A stretch of 64,000 nt of DNA from Pedobacter antarcticus (lineage in GTDB: Bacteria > Bacteroidota > Bacteroidia > Sphingobacteriales > Sphingobacteriaceae). A program made the position numbers and the translations under genes. How positions within the stretch are numbered: the first letter of the stretch is position 1; every line of letters begins with the position of its first letter. The notes beneath the pieces are model-generated. The model had not been told where the DNA came from. It did not search any database and worked only from the letters and a program-made list of their open reading frames with translations. Shown here piece by piece: positions 33,583 through 43,175 of this stretch. The stretch is from the NCBI RefSeq assembly GCF_900112985.1, contig NZ_FONS01000005.1, positions 124,001-188,000 on the forward strand, given 5' to 3'.

Positions 33583-34644
33583 ATGAACAACAATAATATT
33601 ATCATTATTACCGGCGGAGCAGGGTTTATCGGATCACACGTAGTACGGAGGTTTGTTAAAAATTATCCTGAGTATCAGATTGTAAATTTGGATAAGCTTA
33701 CTTATGCTGGGAATCTGGAAAATCTGACAGATATTGAACATAAAGATAATTATTCCTTCCTGAAGGGAGATATTACCGATGCGGCGTTCATACTAGATAC
33801 TTTTAAAAAATTGCAGCCTTATGCTGTTCTTCATTTGGCTGCCGAGTCACATGTAGACCGCTCTATCGCTAATCCTATGGAATTTGTCATGACGAACGTC
33901 ATCGGTACGGTTAACTTGCTGAATGCTGCCCGTGAAGTCTGGAAAGATAATTATGGCGCTCACCGTTTTTATCATGTGTCTACAGATGAGGTTTATGGTG
34001 CATTAGGAGAGACTGGTATGTTTACAGAAGAAACTGCTTACGATCCGCACAGCCCGTATTCGGCATCTAAAGCAAGTTCTGATCATTTTGTGAGGGCCTA
34101 TCAGGACACTTATGGTATGAATGTAGTCATATCAAATTGTTCTAACAATTATGGCTCGCACCACTTTCCGGAGAAACTGATTCCTCTGGCAATCAATAAT
34201 ATAAAGAATAATAAGCCTGTACCAGTTTATGGTAAAGGAGAAAACGTACGTGACTGGCTTTGGGTAGAAGATCATGCGCGTGCTATTGATGTCATATTCC
34301 ATAAAGCAGAATCTGGCCAGACTTATAACATTGGTGGACATAATGAGTGGAAAAATATTGATCTCATCAATCTCCTTTGCAAAATAATGGATGAGAAGCT
34401 GGGCCGCCCAGAAGGAGAATCTGCGAAATTAATTACTTATGTAACAGATCGTGCCGGCCATGATTTGCGTTATGCAATTGACAGTTCCAAATTACAGGAA
34501 GAACTAGGATGGATACCTAGCCTGCAGTTTGAAGAAGGTTTGGCTAAAACAGTTGACTGGTACTTGAAGAATGCAGAATGGGTAGACCAGATTACTAGCG
34601 GAGAATATCAAAAATATTATGAATCTCAGTATCAAGATAGATAA
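33583..34644 (+). CDS. rfbB: dTDP-glucose 4,6-dehydratase
   Basis: This 353-residue extended SDR converts dTDP-glucose to dTDP-4-keto-6-deoxyglucose with bound NAD. Motifs: ITGGAGFIGSHVVRRF at the N-terminus, VLHLAAESHVDRSI, YHVSTDEVYGALG (catalytic T-D-E triplet), YSASKASSDHFVRAY (YxxxK) and YNIGGHNEW. It is last of the tight rfbDAB group, followed by 158 bp of non-coding DNA before gmd. Its product can feed dTDP-L-rhamnose and, through the epimerase at 47979-49112, possibly 6-deoxy-L-talose. Confidence 0.95.
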   Translation: MNNNNIIIITGGAGFIGSHVVRRFVKNYPEYQIVNLDKLTYAGNLENLTDIEHKDNYSFLKGDITDAAFILDTFKKLQPYAVLHLAAESHVDRSIANPMEFVMTNVIGTVNLLNAAREVWKDNYGAHRFYHVSTDEVYGALGETGMFTEETAYDPHSPYSASKASSDHFVRAYQDTYGMNVVISNCSNNYGSHHFPEKLIPLAINNIKNNKPVPVYGKGENVRDWLWVEDHARAIDVIFHKAESGQTYNIGGHNEWKNIDLINLLCKIMDEKLGRPEGESAKLITYVTDRAGHDLRYAIDSSKLQEELGWIPSLQFEEGLAKTVDWYLKNAEWVDQITSGEYQKYYESQYQDR

Positions 34645-34704
34645 TAGCTGGACTGTTACCATTTCGTTGGCCCAATTGTACTCAAATTGCATCATTAATA
34701 ATTC

Positions 34705-34712
34705 TATATTTG
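34705..34712 (+). promoter_or_regulatory. Candidate -7 element before gmd
   Basis: TATATTTG matches TAnnTTTG exactly, 90 bp before the gmd ATG. The nearest TTG (34687-34689) is 15 bp upstream, shorter than ideal. It suggests gmd and the genes after it have their own promoter. Confidence 0.45.
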
Positions 34713-34736
34713 TTTCTTAGTTAAGAAATCATTTCG

Positions 34737-34778
34737 AAGTCATTTATTCAATAGCGCCTATGCACGTTGAAATGACTT
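34737..34778 (+). other. Stem-loop in the gmd leader
   Basis: AAGTCATTT (34737-34745) and AAATGACTT (34770-34778) form a perfect 9-bp stem with a 24-base loop, ending 24 bp before gmd and followed by TTAATTAATTT. It could be a leader structure or a weak terminator for rfbB read-through. Confidence 0.4.
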
Positions 34779-34802
34779 TAATTAATTTAATAATATACGC
34801 TG

Positions 34803-35939
34803 ATGAAAGTTGCCTTGATAACGGGTGTTACGGGACAGGACGGGGCCTATCTGGCAGAGTTTCTCTTGAAAAAGGGTTATTTTGTGCATGGATTGAAAAG
34901 ACGTTCTTCATTATTTAATACCGAACGTATAGATCACCTGTACCAGGATCAGCATGAACATGCTGTGAGGTTTAAACTTCATTTTGGCGATTTGACTGAT
35001 TCTACTAACCTCATTCGGATTATCCAGGAAACGCAGCCAGACGAGATTTATAACCTTGCTGCGATGAGCCATGTGCAGGTGAGTTTCGAAATGCCGGAAT
35101 ATACAGCTAATGCAGATGGAATCGGAACATTGAGGTTACTGGAAGCAGTAAGGATATTGGGGTTGGAGAAGAAAACAAAAATATATCAAGCCTCTACTTC
35201 AGAGCTTTATGGCTTAGTTCAAGCCGTACCGCAGAGTGAGACGACACCATTTTATCCACGTTCGCCATATGCCGTTGCTAAATTATATGGTTATTGGATT
35301 ATGGTTAATTATAGGGAGGCCTACGGGATGTTTGCGACCAATGGGATTTTATTTAATCATGAAAGCCCGTTAAGAGGTGAAACATTTGTGACCCGTAAAA
35401 TAACCAGGGCTGCTGCTAAAATAGCTTTAGGTCTGCAAAACTGTCTTTATTTAGGTAACCTTTCTGCGCAACGCGATTGGGGCCATGCTAAAGATTATGT
35501 AGAAGCGATGTGGCTAATTTTACAACAAGAAAAGGCCGAAGATTATGTAATTGCAACTGGTGTAACAACAACTGTTCGTGAATTTGTTAAGATGAGCTTT
35601 GCCGAATTAGGAATTGACGTAGAGTTCTCGGGTAAAGATGAACATGAAAAAGGTGTAATCATTGACGTTGATACCGACAAAGTTATTGCACTGGGTCTAA
35701 ATGACGCCAACCTTAAATTAGGTACAACCATTGTACGCGTAGATCCAAGATATTTCCGCCCGACAGAAGTTGACCTTTTATTGGGAGACCCTTCTAAAGC
35801 AAAAAAACAATTAGGCTGGGAACCTAAATATGATCTGGCTATGCTGGTAGAGGATATGGTGCAGGCAGATTTACTATTGATGCGAAAAGATGAATACCTG
35901 AAAAAGGGTGGTTTCAACACTTTGAATTCTTTCGAATAA
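34803..35939 (+). CDS. gmd: GDP-mannose 4,6-dehydratase
   Basis: This 378-residue enzyme converts GDP-D-mannose to GDP-4-keto-6-deoxymannose, the branch point for GDP-fucose, GDP-rhamnose, perosamine and others. Motifs: [19 protein letters not shown] at the N-terminus, [50 protein letters not shown] (YxxxK) and [18 protein letters not shown]. Length is as for the E. coli enzyme. The partner that would reduce or aminate the keto sugar (Fcl, Rmd or Per) was not recognised in the window. Confidence 0.96.
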   Translation: MKVALITGVTGQDGAYLAEFLLKKGYFVHGLKRRSSLFNTERIDHLYQDQHEHAVRFKLHFGDLTDSTNLIRIIQETQPDEIYNLAAMSHVQVSFEMPEYTANADGIGTLRLLEAVRILGLEKKTKIYQASTSELYGLVQAVPQSETTPFYPRSPYAVAKLYGYWIMVNYREAYGMFATNGILFNHESPLRGETFVTRKITRAAAKIALGLQNCLYLGNLSAQRDWGHAKDYVEAMWLILQQEKAEDYVIATGVTTTVREFVKMSFAELGIDVEFSGKDEHEKGVIIDVDTDKVIALGLNDANLKLGTTIVRVDPRYFRPTEVDLLLGDPSKAKKQLGWEPKYDLAMLVEDMVQADLLLMRKDEYLKKGGFNTLNSFE

Positions 35940-35961
35940 TATTTTAATACGATTACGTTAT

Positions 35962-38559
35962 ATGAATTTTCAAAAAATTATTGCGTCTTTAATTCTGGTG
36001 ATAGCTATAGCTTTCTCTACTGGAGCTTATGCACAGACAAATTATTCTGATGTAAGGGTTGACGATTTAACTGATGCCCAGATCCAGCAGCTGATTCAAA
36101 AGGCCGAATCAGTTGGGTATACTGACGTGCAGCTAGAACAAATGGCTGCAGCTCAGGGAATGAAGCCGGAGGAAGTTCAGAAATTAAGGCTGAGAGTTGA
36201 AAAGCTTAAGATACAAACTGGTTCTGATAAAGATCCAAAGAATAAAAATCAGACAAAAAATGAATTTTCAGAAGTTGATGATACTTTTGAAAGATCATAT
36301 GGTGATGATGAACCAAGAGATTCCACAAAAACAAAGTACGATTTAGAACAGAAGAAAAAGAAAGAATTGAAGGATGCTTTTGGCAACCTAATACCAAAGA
36401 TTTTTGGGGCAGAGCTATTTGCAAACAGCAATATTAAGTTTGAGCCAAATTTAAGAATGGCAACACCAAAAAGTTATATAATTGGCCCTGATGATCAGTT
36501 GCTCATTGATTTGACTGGCGATAACGAAGCCAATTACAAATTGACTGTAAGCCCAGACGGTAATGTCAGGTTACAGTATGTTGGCTTAATTTCAGTTGGT
36601 GGTCTGTCTATCGAACAAGCAACTTCTAAATTACGCTCTTTAATGAGTGGCACATACCCTGGCTTAAAAAGTGGAAGAACTCAAGTTGCAATAAACCTCG
36701 GAAATATCAGAAGTATAAAAGTAACGATATTAGGAGAAGTAGTTAAACCAGGATCCTATACCTTATCCTCTTTATCTACAGTTTTCAATGCTTTAAATGC
36801 ATCAGGCGGACCGAATGAAAATGGATCTTTCCGTAAGATACAGGTTGTCCGTAATAATAATGTTATTGCCACCATCGACGTTTATGACTTTTTGCTGAAT
36901 GGAATTCAGAAAGGTAACGTTAGGTTACAAGATCAGGATATTATTAATATTCCGGTTTATCAATCCAGAGTTGAAATGTCCGGAGAGGTAAAAAGGCCTG
37001 CCTTATTTGAGGTTCTGAATACCGAAAGTCTGGAAGATGTAATCAGATTTGCGGGCGGTTTCTCAAATAAAGCTTATACCGCAAGAATTAAGGTTCTGCA
37101 AAACACAAATAAAGAAAGAAGGATAACTGATGTATTTGCTGATGATTACAGCAAATATAATCCGTTGAACGGAGATAAATATGTTGTAGAACAGATTCTC
37201 GACCGTTTTGCAAATCGTGTTGAGATTACCGGAGCTGTATTTCGTCCCGGGCAGTATGAACTGGAAAACGGCTTGACTTTAAAACAACTTATTCTGAAAG
37301 CTGATGGATTGAAAGAAGATGCATTTTTAAATAGAGGTTATATATCAAGATTGAACTCAGATAATACATTGGCACTGCAATCATTTGATGTAAGTAAAAT
37401 TTTAAGTGGCGCTGAACAAGATATTGTTCTTAAGCGTGAAGATAAAGTTACAATATCTTCTTTATTTGACTTGCGGGACGAGTATAAGGTCGATATTAAA
37501 GGTGAAGTGAGAAATCCGGGGAAATTTGATTTTGCCGAAGGAATGACGCTAGAATCGTTAATACAGATGGCGGGTGGATTTAAGGAAGGTGCTACTCCGA
37601 ATAGGGTGGAGATTGCCAGAAGGATCAAAAATAGTGATGCTACCTCTGCTAATGCAATTACCGCCGAAGTTATTAACGTAAGCATTTCACCAGAGTTACA
37701 AATAATGGAATCTGCCCCTGTATTGCAACCTTTCGATATCGTGTCAATACGGAGTTCCGAAGGGTATCAGGTACAGCAGCAGGTTAAGATTGAAGGTGAA
37801 GTCTTGTACCCTGGTATTTATACGATTACTCGTAAGGACGAACGTATTTCTGATCTGATCAAACGTGCCGGCGGCCTAACAGCTTTGTCATTTGCCGAAG
37901 GAGCCTCGCTAAAAAGACCCGGTCCTGATAAGCCAGAGGAAGATGAGGAGGTAAAGTTAGATAAATATGGTAATCCTATTTTGAAAAAAGAATCCAAAAC
38001 CTTGATAGCTGCTTCGAAGAAAAAAGAAGAGGAAGAAATGCAAAAGCTTGCTAATTTGAAGCGTTTACAACAAGGCGAAGGGGCCGTTGTTGATACAGCT
38101 CAACTGGCTAAGGAAGTTAAAACCTTAGGTAGCGACTTAGTCGGAATTGATTTAGTTAGAATTTTGAAAAAACCTCTTTCTAAATATGATCTTCTGCTTG
38201 AAGATGGCGATGTAATTAAAGTTCCTAAGCAATTACAGACCGTGAAAGTAACCGGTGAGGTACTTCGCCCGATAAATATAGTTTACAGCTCAAATAAGAG
38301 TATGGTTTCCTATATCAACGGTGCGGGAGGGTTTACGTATAATGCAAATAAGAAAGGCGCGTACATCCAGTATGCCAACGGTGCGGTTGATGCGAATCAT
38401 AAATTTCTTTTCTTTAACAATTATCCAAAGGTTAAGCCTGGAGCGGAGATATTTGTGCCTAAACGTGCACCCAGGGAAAAACTAGGAGTAGCTGGTGTGG
38501 TTGGTATTACATCCGCGCTTGCTACAGTGGCTGCGGTACTTATCAGTGTACTTAGATAA
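35962..38559 (+). CDS. Large multi-SLBB polysaccharide export protein (Wza-like)
   Basis: This 865-residue exported protein has a signal peptide (residues 1-25, GAYAQT), a Gln/Lys-rich linker of about 110 residues, a polysaccharide-export domain (about 170-250; IGPDDQLLIDLTGDNEANYKLTVSPDG), then about six SLBB units recognisable by repeated G-E-V-x-x-P-G motifs (VTILGEVVKPGSY, VEMSGEVKRPALF, VEITGAVFRPGQY, VDIKGEVRNPGKF, VKIEGEVLYPGIY, VKVTGEVLRPINI) and a final hydrophobic helix (about 842-864). It is far longer than E. coli Wza (about 380) and has no lipobox. It should form the periplasmic and outer-membrane conduit for the first polysaccharide system. Confidence 0.93.
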   Translation: MNFQKIIASLILVIAIAFSTGAYAQTNYSDVRVDDLTDAQIQQLIQKAESVGYTDVQLEQMAAAQGMKPEEVQKLRLRVEKLKIQTGSDKDPKNKNQTKNEFSEVDDTFERSYGDDEPRDSTKTKYDLEQKKKKELKDAFGNLIPKIFGAELFANSNIKFEPNLRMATPKSYIIGPDDQLLIDLTGDNEANYKLTVSPDGNVRLQYVGLISVGGLSIEQATSKLRSLMSGTYPGLKSGRTQVAINLGNIRSIKVTILGEVVKPGSYTLSSLSTVFNALNASGGPNENGSFRKIQVVRNNNVIATIDVYDFLLNGIQKGNVRLQDQDIINIPVYQSRVEMSGEVKRPALFEVLNTESLEDVIRFAGGFSNKAYTARIKVLQNTNKERRITDVFADDYSKYNPLNGDKYVVEQILDRFANRVEITGAVFRPGQYELENGLTLKQLILKADGLKEDAFLNRGYISRLNSDNTLALQSFDVSKILSGAEQDIVLKREDKVTISSLFDLRDEYKVDIKGEVRNPGKFDFAEGMTLESLIQMAGGFKEGATPNRVEIARRIKNSDATSANAITAEVINVSISPELQIMESAPVLQPFDIVSIRSSEGYQVQQQVKIEGEVLYPGIYTITRKDERISDLIKRAGGLTALSFAEGASLKRPGPDKPEEDEEVKLDKYGNPILKKESKTLIAASKKKEEEEMQKLANLKRLQQGEGAVVDTAQLAKEVKTLGSDLVGIDLVRILKKPLSKYDLLLEDGDVIKVPKQLQTVKVTGEVLRPINIVYSSNKSMVSYINGAGGFTYNANKKGAYIQYANGAVDANHKFLFFNNYPKVKPGAEIFVPKRAPREKLGVAGVVGITSALATVAAVLISVLR

Positions 38560-38586
38560 TATAATTTAATAGGTCAGAATTAGCAT

Positions 38587-39687
38587 ATGTCACATAGAGA
38601 AGCAAGCACTAATTACGAAGAAAAATATACTTTAAAGGAGCTGCTGCAAAAAATCGGAGAGTGGTATAATTATCTTGTTTCAAAATGGGTAACTATAATA
38701 TTATTGGCCATTGCAGGAGGAATATCCGGATTTATCTATTTTTCCTTTCAGAAGCCAGTCTACCGTGCAATTACGACGTTCGTTTTGGAGGAATCAGATA
38801 AAGCTGGTGGGGGCCTTGCCCAGTACGCAGGACTTGCCTCGATGGCTGGCATTGATCTCGGCGGCGGCGGGGGCGGTTTGTTTCAAGGAGATAATATTCC
38901 TGAATTATACAAATCGAGGTCTATGATCGAGAAAACGCTTTTGACTGAAGTTAAGTTTGGCGGTAAGCCTGGTTTGTTAATTGACGCTTACATTGATTTT
39001 AATCAGTTAAAGGAGAAATGGGCTAAAAAAAATAATATCCATGATGTTCATTTTCTTAAAATGAGTGATACTTCTTTTAGATCATCAAGTGGTAAAAGCA
39101 GGGTTCAGGACAGTCTGTTAGGTACAATAGTGAAAGACATCAATAAAAACTATCTGGACGTATCTAAACCAGATAAAAAACTGAATATTATTCAGGTGGA
39201 GGTTAAGTCTAAAAATGAAGCATTTTCAAAAATGCTGAATGAACAGCTGGTTGAGAATGTAAATGACTTTTATATCCAAACAAAAACTAAGAAGCAGTCG
39301 GCTAGTATTGCTATTCTGCAGCATAAGACAGACTCTGTACTTGCTGTGTTGAACGGAGCAATTTTCTCTGCCGCGTCAATTGTCGATGCGACACCAAATC
39401 TGAACAGTGCTAGACAGGCTCAAAGGATTGCTCCTGTGCAGCGATCGCAAGTGACCACTGAAACAAATAAGGCTGTATTAAGTGAATTAAAGAAGAATTT
39501 GGAGCTTTCAAAATTAAATCTGCTGAAGGAGACACCATTAATTCAGGTAGTTGACGCACCTATTCTTCCTTTAGAAATAAAAAGAATAAGTCCGCTCATT
39601 GGTTGTGCAATAGGAATGGTATTGGCCGCTTTTCTAACAGTGTTTTTCTTATTGATTCGGAAAACAGTAGTTGATACATTAAAATAA
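38587..39687 (+). CDS. Wzz-type chain-length determinant / polysaccharide co-polymerase, kinase-less
   Basis: This 366-residue inner-membrane protein has two membrane helices, about 36-55 (WVTIILLAIAGGISGFIYF) and about 333-357, enclosing a periplasmic domain with a coiled segment, the Wzz topology. The Gly-rich stretch IDLGGGGGGLF (about residues 91-101) is typical of Bacteroidota members. There is no C-terminal tyrosine-kinase domain, unlike the Wzc at 57798-60167. It is 27 bp after the large export protein and should work with it and the EpsG-like polymerase to set chain length. Confidence 0.9.
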   Translation: MSHREASTNYEEKYTLKELLQKIGEWYNYLVSKWVTIILLAIAGGISGFIYFSFQKPVYRAITTFVLEESDKAGGGLAQYAGLASMAGIDLGGGGGGLFQGDNIPELYKSRSMIEKTLLTEVKFGGKPGLLIDAYIDFNQLKEKWAKKNNIHDVHFLKMSDTSFRSSSGKSRVQDSLLGTIVKDINKNYLDVSKPDKKLNIIQVEVKSKNEAFSKMLNEQLVENVNDFYIQTKTKKQSASIAILQHKTDSVLAVLNGAIFSAASIVDATPNLNSARQAQRIAPVQRSQVTTETNKAVLSELKKNLELSKLNLLKETPLIQVVDAPILPLEIKRISPLIGCAIGMVLAAFLTVFFLLIRKTVVDTLK

Positions 39688-39718
39688 ACAGGTTGTTTGT
39701 TGGTTTTATATAAATATT

Positions 39719-41167
39719 TTGAGTTTAATTAAAAAAAATTTTTTATACAATCTCGCTTTAACGATTAGTACAATCATATTTCCAATTGTCACTTTCCCTT
39801 ATGCCTCAAGGATATTAGGACCAGAAGGAATCGGGAAAGTTCAATTTGTAACTAGTTTTGGGCAATATTTTGTTCTTATTGCAGCTCTGGGTATTCCGGT
39901 ATATGGGGTACGCGAAGTGGCTAAATTAAGGCATCATTCCATAAAATTGAAGCAATTCTTTACTGAAATGGTGATGCTTAATTTTATTACTAGTGTACTT
40001 TTTTTGAGTGTATATCTTGTTTTAGTTATCAATATTAAATCTTTATACAAAGACTTCGATTTCTATCTGGTAGCTACCTTAATGGTTCTCCTGGGATTTT
40101 GTAATATCGATTGGTTCTTTTCTGGATTAGAGCGCTTTAAATTTATTGCTATCAGATCACTCCTGATTAAGTCTATAGCACTGATTGCCTTATTTATCCT
40201 CGTTAAACAAAAATCAGATGACATTTATTTTTTATGGATCACTATTGGAACCATGGTCTTAAATAACATCTGGAATATATGGTCAGCAAGAAGTTATCTT
40301 AATTTAGGGTTGATTAGGAAGATTTCGTTAAAAAAGCATGTTAAACCTCTAATATATATATTCAGTACAGTTGCCGCTATTAGTGTATATGCGTTCTTGG
40401 ATACCGTAATTCTTGGTTTTCTGAAAGGTTATACAGACGTGGGTTATTATACGGCGGCGTCGAAGATTAACAAAATCACTATCCCTGTTTTAACCTCGCT
40501 GGGTGTAGTTCTAATACCGCAAATCTCCCAGGCGTTTAAGAGTAAAAATATGGAAGAAGTTCAAAGATTGGCGAAATATAGTTTTGATTTCGTCATTTTT
40601 TTGGGAATTCCAATGACTTGCGGATTAATAGCGTTGGCTCCTGAGTTGATTATCATGTTTTCAGGGGAGGATTTTTCAAATGCTATATTACCCATGCAGA
40701 TATTTGCCCCTGTGGTGCTGATCATCGGATTAAGTAACGTGTGGGCAATTCAGATATTAACTCCAGCGGGACGAGACAGACAGGTAACGATATCAGTTGC
40801 GATCGGTGTTGTTGTCAGTTTAGTTCTTAATTTTGCATTAATACCTCATTTTGCTTACCTCGGTGCTGCTGTTGCAAACGTTCTTTCGGAATTAGCTGTC
40901 ATGTGTGGGTTCGCATATTTTTCTTCATTTGTGATTCAGCGTCTTTTTAACTATAAGCTGATCATAAAAACGACTCTTATTTCGCTTACCTTTATACCCA
41001 TTACTTACATTTTAAGACACTTCTTAGTATCTAACCATCTTGTTATTTGCCTCCTGTCAGTACCGTTATGTGGGGTTGTATATAGTGCAGTTCAATATTT
41101 CATTGTTAAAAATGAACTAATGATTATACAAATTGCTAACGTGAGAAATAAATTTCTAAATAAATAA
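39719..41167 (+). CDS. Polysaccharide flippase, Wzx/RfbX type (first system)
   Basis: This 482-residue multispan protein of the MATE/MOP superfamily flips undecaprenyl-linked repeat units across the inner membrane. About 12-14 hydrophobic helices run its length. The N-terminal KNFLYNLALTISTIIFPIVTFPYASRILGPEGIGKVQF is the typical Wzx opening. The start is a TTG. The next gene begins on the base after its stop. A different Wzx is encoded at 62665 onward. Confidence 0.93.
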   Translation: MSLIKKNFLYNLALTISTIIFPIVTFPYASRILGPEGIGKVQFVTSFGQYFVLIAALGIPVYGVREVAKLRHHSIKLKQFFTEMVMLNFITSVLFLSVYLVLVINIKSLYKDFDFYLVATLMVLLGFCNIDWFFSGLERFKFIAIRSLLIKSIALIALFILVKQKSDDIYFLWITIGTMVLNNIWNIWSARSYLNLGLIRKISLKKHVKPLIYIFSTVAAISVYAFLDTVILGFLKGYTDVGYYTAASKINKITIPVLTSLGVVLIPQISQAFKSKNMEEVQRLAKYSFDFVIFLGIPMTCGLIALAPELIIMFSGEDFSNAILPMQIFAPVVLIIGLSNVWAIQILTPAGRDRQVTISVAIGVVVSLVLNFALIPHFAYLGAAVANVLSELAVMCGFAYFSSFVIQRLFNYKLIIKTTLISLTFIPITYILRHFLVSNHLVICLLSVPLCGVVYSAVQYFIVKNELMIIQIANVRNKFLNK

Positions 41168-42082
41168 ATGGATGTTTCTATAATAATTGTTAATTACAAT
41201 ACACGGCAACTCTTACATGCCTGTATAGAGTCAATTTATGCGCAGACAGAACAAGTCGATTTTGAAATAATTGTGGTCGATAATGCTTCATCTGACGGTT
41301 CTAAAGAATGTGTTAAAACTAATTTTTCGCAGGTAAAGCTTATCGACAGTATTGAAAATCTGGGATTCGGCAGGGCCAATAATTTGGGGGTAACTTTTGC
41401 AAAAGGGCAATTCATATTTCTTCTAAACTCAGATACCTTGCTTATTAATAATGCTGTAAAAATTCTTTTGGATTTTCTCAAGCAAAATAATGAGGTAGCA
41501 ATCTGTGGCGGAAACTTATATGATGTTAACCTTTTACCTGCTACTTCATTTTCACAATTGATGCCTGGGTTTGGTGCTGAATTAGATTATTTTCTGGGGA
41601 ACTTGATTTCTAGATTGAAATTTGGTAAGAATCTGAACTTTAATTATACAGACTCTCCGCTGTTAGTAAATGGTTTTATTTCAGGGGCTGACATGATGAT
41701 AAGGAAAAAGGTATTTCACGATGTAGGCGGGTTTGATAAAGACTTTTTTATGTATTATGAAGAAACCGAGCTTACATACAGGATTCGTAATAACGGACAC
41801 AAGGTGTTTTCTGTGCCGGAAGCCAGAATCATTCATCTGGAAGGAGCATCTGAAAATATTAAAGAAAATTCGATCAAGCGATCCTTAGATAGTAAATATA
41901 AATTCTACAAGAAGACAGGTAAACTGAATCAGATATATTTATCCCATTTAATTTATCGTTTGATCGCATGGCAACGTTTAATTGCATTTTCATTATTAGG
42001 GAGAAAAAACAAAGCGATTTATTGGAAGAGTTTGCTTAAATGGGAAAATGAATCTTTTAAAGATTATAGATCAAAAAAATAG
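41168..42082 (+). CDS. Glycosyltransferase family 2, rhamnosyltransferase-like
   Basis: This 304-residue GT-A fold transferase opens with SIIIVNYNTRQLLHACIESIY, followed by VVDNASSDGSKE, the ENLGFGRANNLGV segment and the metal-binding region FLLNSDTLL. The acceptor region GFDKDFFMYYEETELTYRIRNNG and RIIHLEGAS are characteristic of the WbbL/rhamnosyltransferase branch of GT2. The ATG abuts the flippase stop. With dTDP-rhamnose made by the same locus, transfer of rhamnose is the natural suggestion but is not proven by sequence. Confidence 0.9.
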   Translation: MDVSIIIVNYNTRQLLHACIESIYAQTEQVDFEIIVVDNASSDGSKECVKTNFSQVKLIDSIENLGFGRANNLGVTFAKGQFIFLLNSDTLLINNAVKILLDFLKQNNEVAICGGNLYDVNLLPATSFSQLMPGFGAELDYFLGNLISRLKFGKNLNFNYTDSPLLVNGFISGADMMIRKKVFHDVGGFDKDFFMYYEETELTYRIRNNGHKVFSVPEARIIHLEGASENIKENSIKRSLDSKYKFYKKTGKLNQIYLSHLIYRLIAWQRLIAFSLLGRKNKAIYWKSLLKWENESFKDYRSKK

Positions 42083-42090
42083 GCGGAGTT

Positions 42091-43161
42091 ATGGTTTATT
42101 ATATCTTATTTGTATTTCTTATGCTCTTGAGTATTCTAACGCAGGTTAGATTATCCAAAGAACTGAAATTACTGATATTTATTTTAGTAAACCTGATCTT
42201 AATAAGTTTCGTAGGCTTACGTGGCGATATCGAACCCGATTATGAAAATTATCTCGACATCTATAATTTTTCAAAGTCCAATCCATCAAGTTTGGGAATA
42301 GAATTTGGGTATTATTGGATAAATAATATTTTTAAAACATTAGGAATACCCTTTCAGGGTATTGTGTTTTTTATGGCAGCTGTGTCTGTTGGGCTGAAAA
42401 CTTATTTTTTTAATAAATACTCGCCTAACTTCGGGCTTTCTTTATTAATCTATTTTACAAGTTTGTTTTTTCTATTTGATTTCATTGCTATAAGACAAGG
42501 AATTACACTTTCGATATTTATGGTTAGTATTCCATTTATATATCAGCGTAAGTTTCTTCCCTTTTTGCTACTAATGCTAATAGCAGCGCAGATACATGTC
42601 ACGGCACTTATTCTAATTCCAGGTTATTTTTTGTTCAATATCAAGTTTTCGCAAAAAATCCTGCTTGCCCTGGTTGCAGTGTGTAGTGTTATTAATGTAT
42701 TCAAAATAACTGTCCCTCTGGTAGAGATGGCTTTAACCGTTGTTTCTGTGCCAGGGGTATCTGCAGATAAAGTAGCCGTGTATTTAGCCGAGAAAGAATA
42801 CGCCTTTGTGTCGGTCAAACAGATCTTATTAGGTTTTATTTTCATATTTCTTAAGTTTAGATATAAACCAAAAGACGAGATGATTAATCTACTCGTCAAT
42901 TTGTTCGTTTTTGGAATCTTATTAGGCACTGTCTTAAATGGCTTGCCGCAGTTAGCTTATCGCATGAAATGGTATTTCTTCTGGACGGAATCGATTCTTC
43001 TGGTCCACGTAATAGATTACCTTTCTAAGGGAAGCCTGAAAACCACATATTTATTATATGTTGTGATATTTGGAGTATATGGGTATAGTCTTTATAGTCT
43101 TCTTGCTGAAGTTGCGGGAAGAGGCGACTATATTTTTCCATATAAAATCTTCTTGCAATAG
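42091..43161 (+). CDS. EpsG-like polysaccharide polymerase (Wzy role)
   Basis: This 356-residue protein has about ten hydrophobic helices. Its start (FVGLRGDIEPDYENYLDIYN) is the conserved first loop of EpsG-type proteins, where R, D and Y residues recur. These act as Wzy polymerases joining repeat units on the periplasmic face. Position between a GT2 and a GT4 gene in a tightly packed operon supports this. Wzy proteins have little sequence conservation, so the role rests on the EpsG signature and topology. Confidence 0.85.
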   Translation: MVYYILFVFLMLLSILTQVRLSKELKLLIFILVNLILISFVGLRGDIEPDYENYLDIYNFSKSNPSSLGIEFGYYWINNIFKTLGIPFQGIVFFMAAVSVGLKTYFFNKYSPNFGLSLLIYFTSLFFLFDFIAIRQGITLSIFMVSIPFIYQRKFLPFLLLMLIAAQIHVTALILIPGYFLFNIKFSQKILLALVAVCSVINVFKITVPLVEMALTVVSVPGVSADKVAVYLAEKEYAFVSVKQILLGFIFIFLKFRYKPKDEMINLLVNLFVFGILLGTVLNGLPQLAYRMKWYFFWTESILLVHVIDYLSKGSLKTTYLLYVVIFGVYGYSLYSLLAEVAGRGDYIFPYKIFLQ

Positions 43162-43175
43162 TACTACTACAAATC

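Noticed and set aside
35543..35920. 125-codon minus-strand frame opposite gmd
   Set aside because: The antisense frame lies entirely within gmd; low complexity rich in Ser/Leu is typical of shadow frames.
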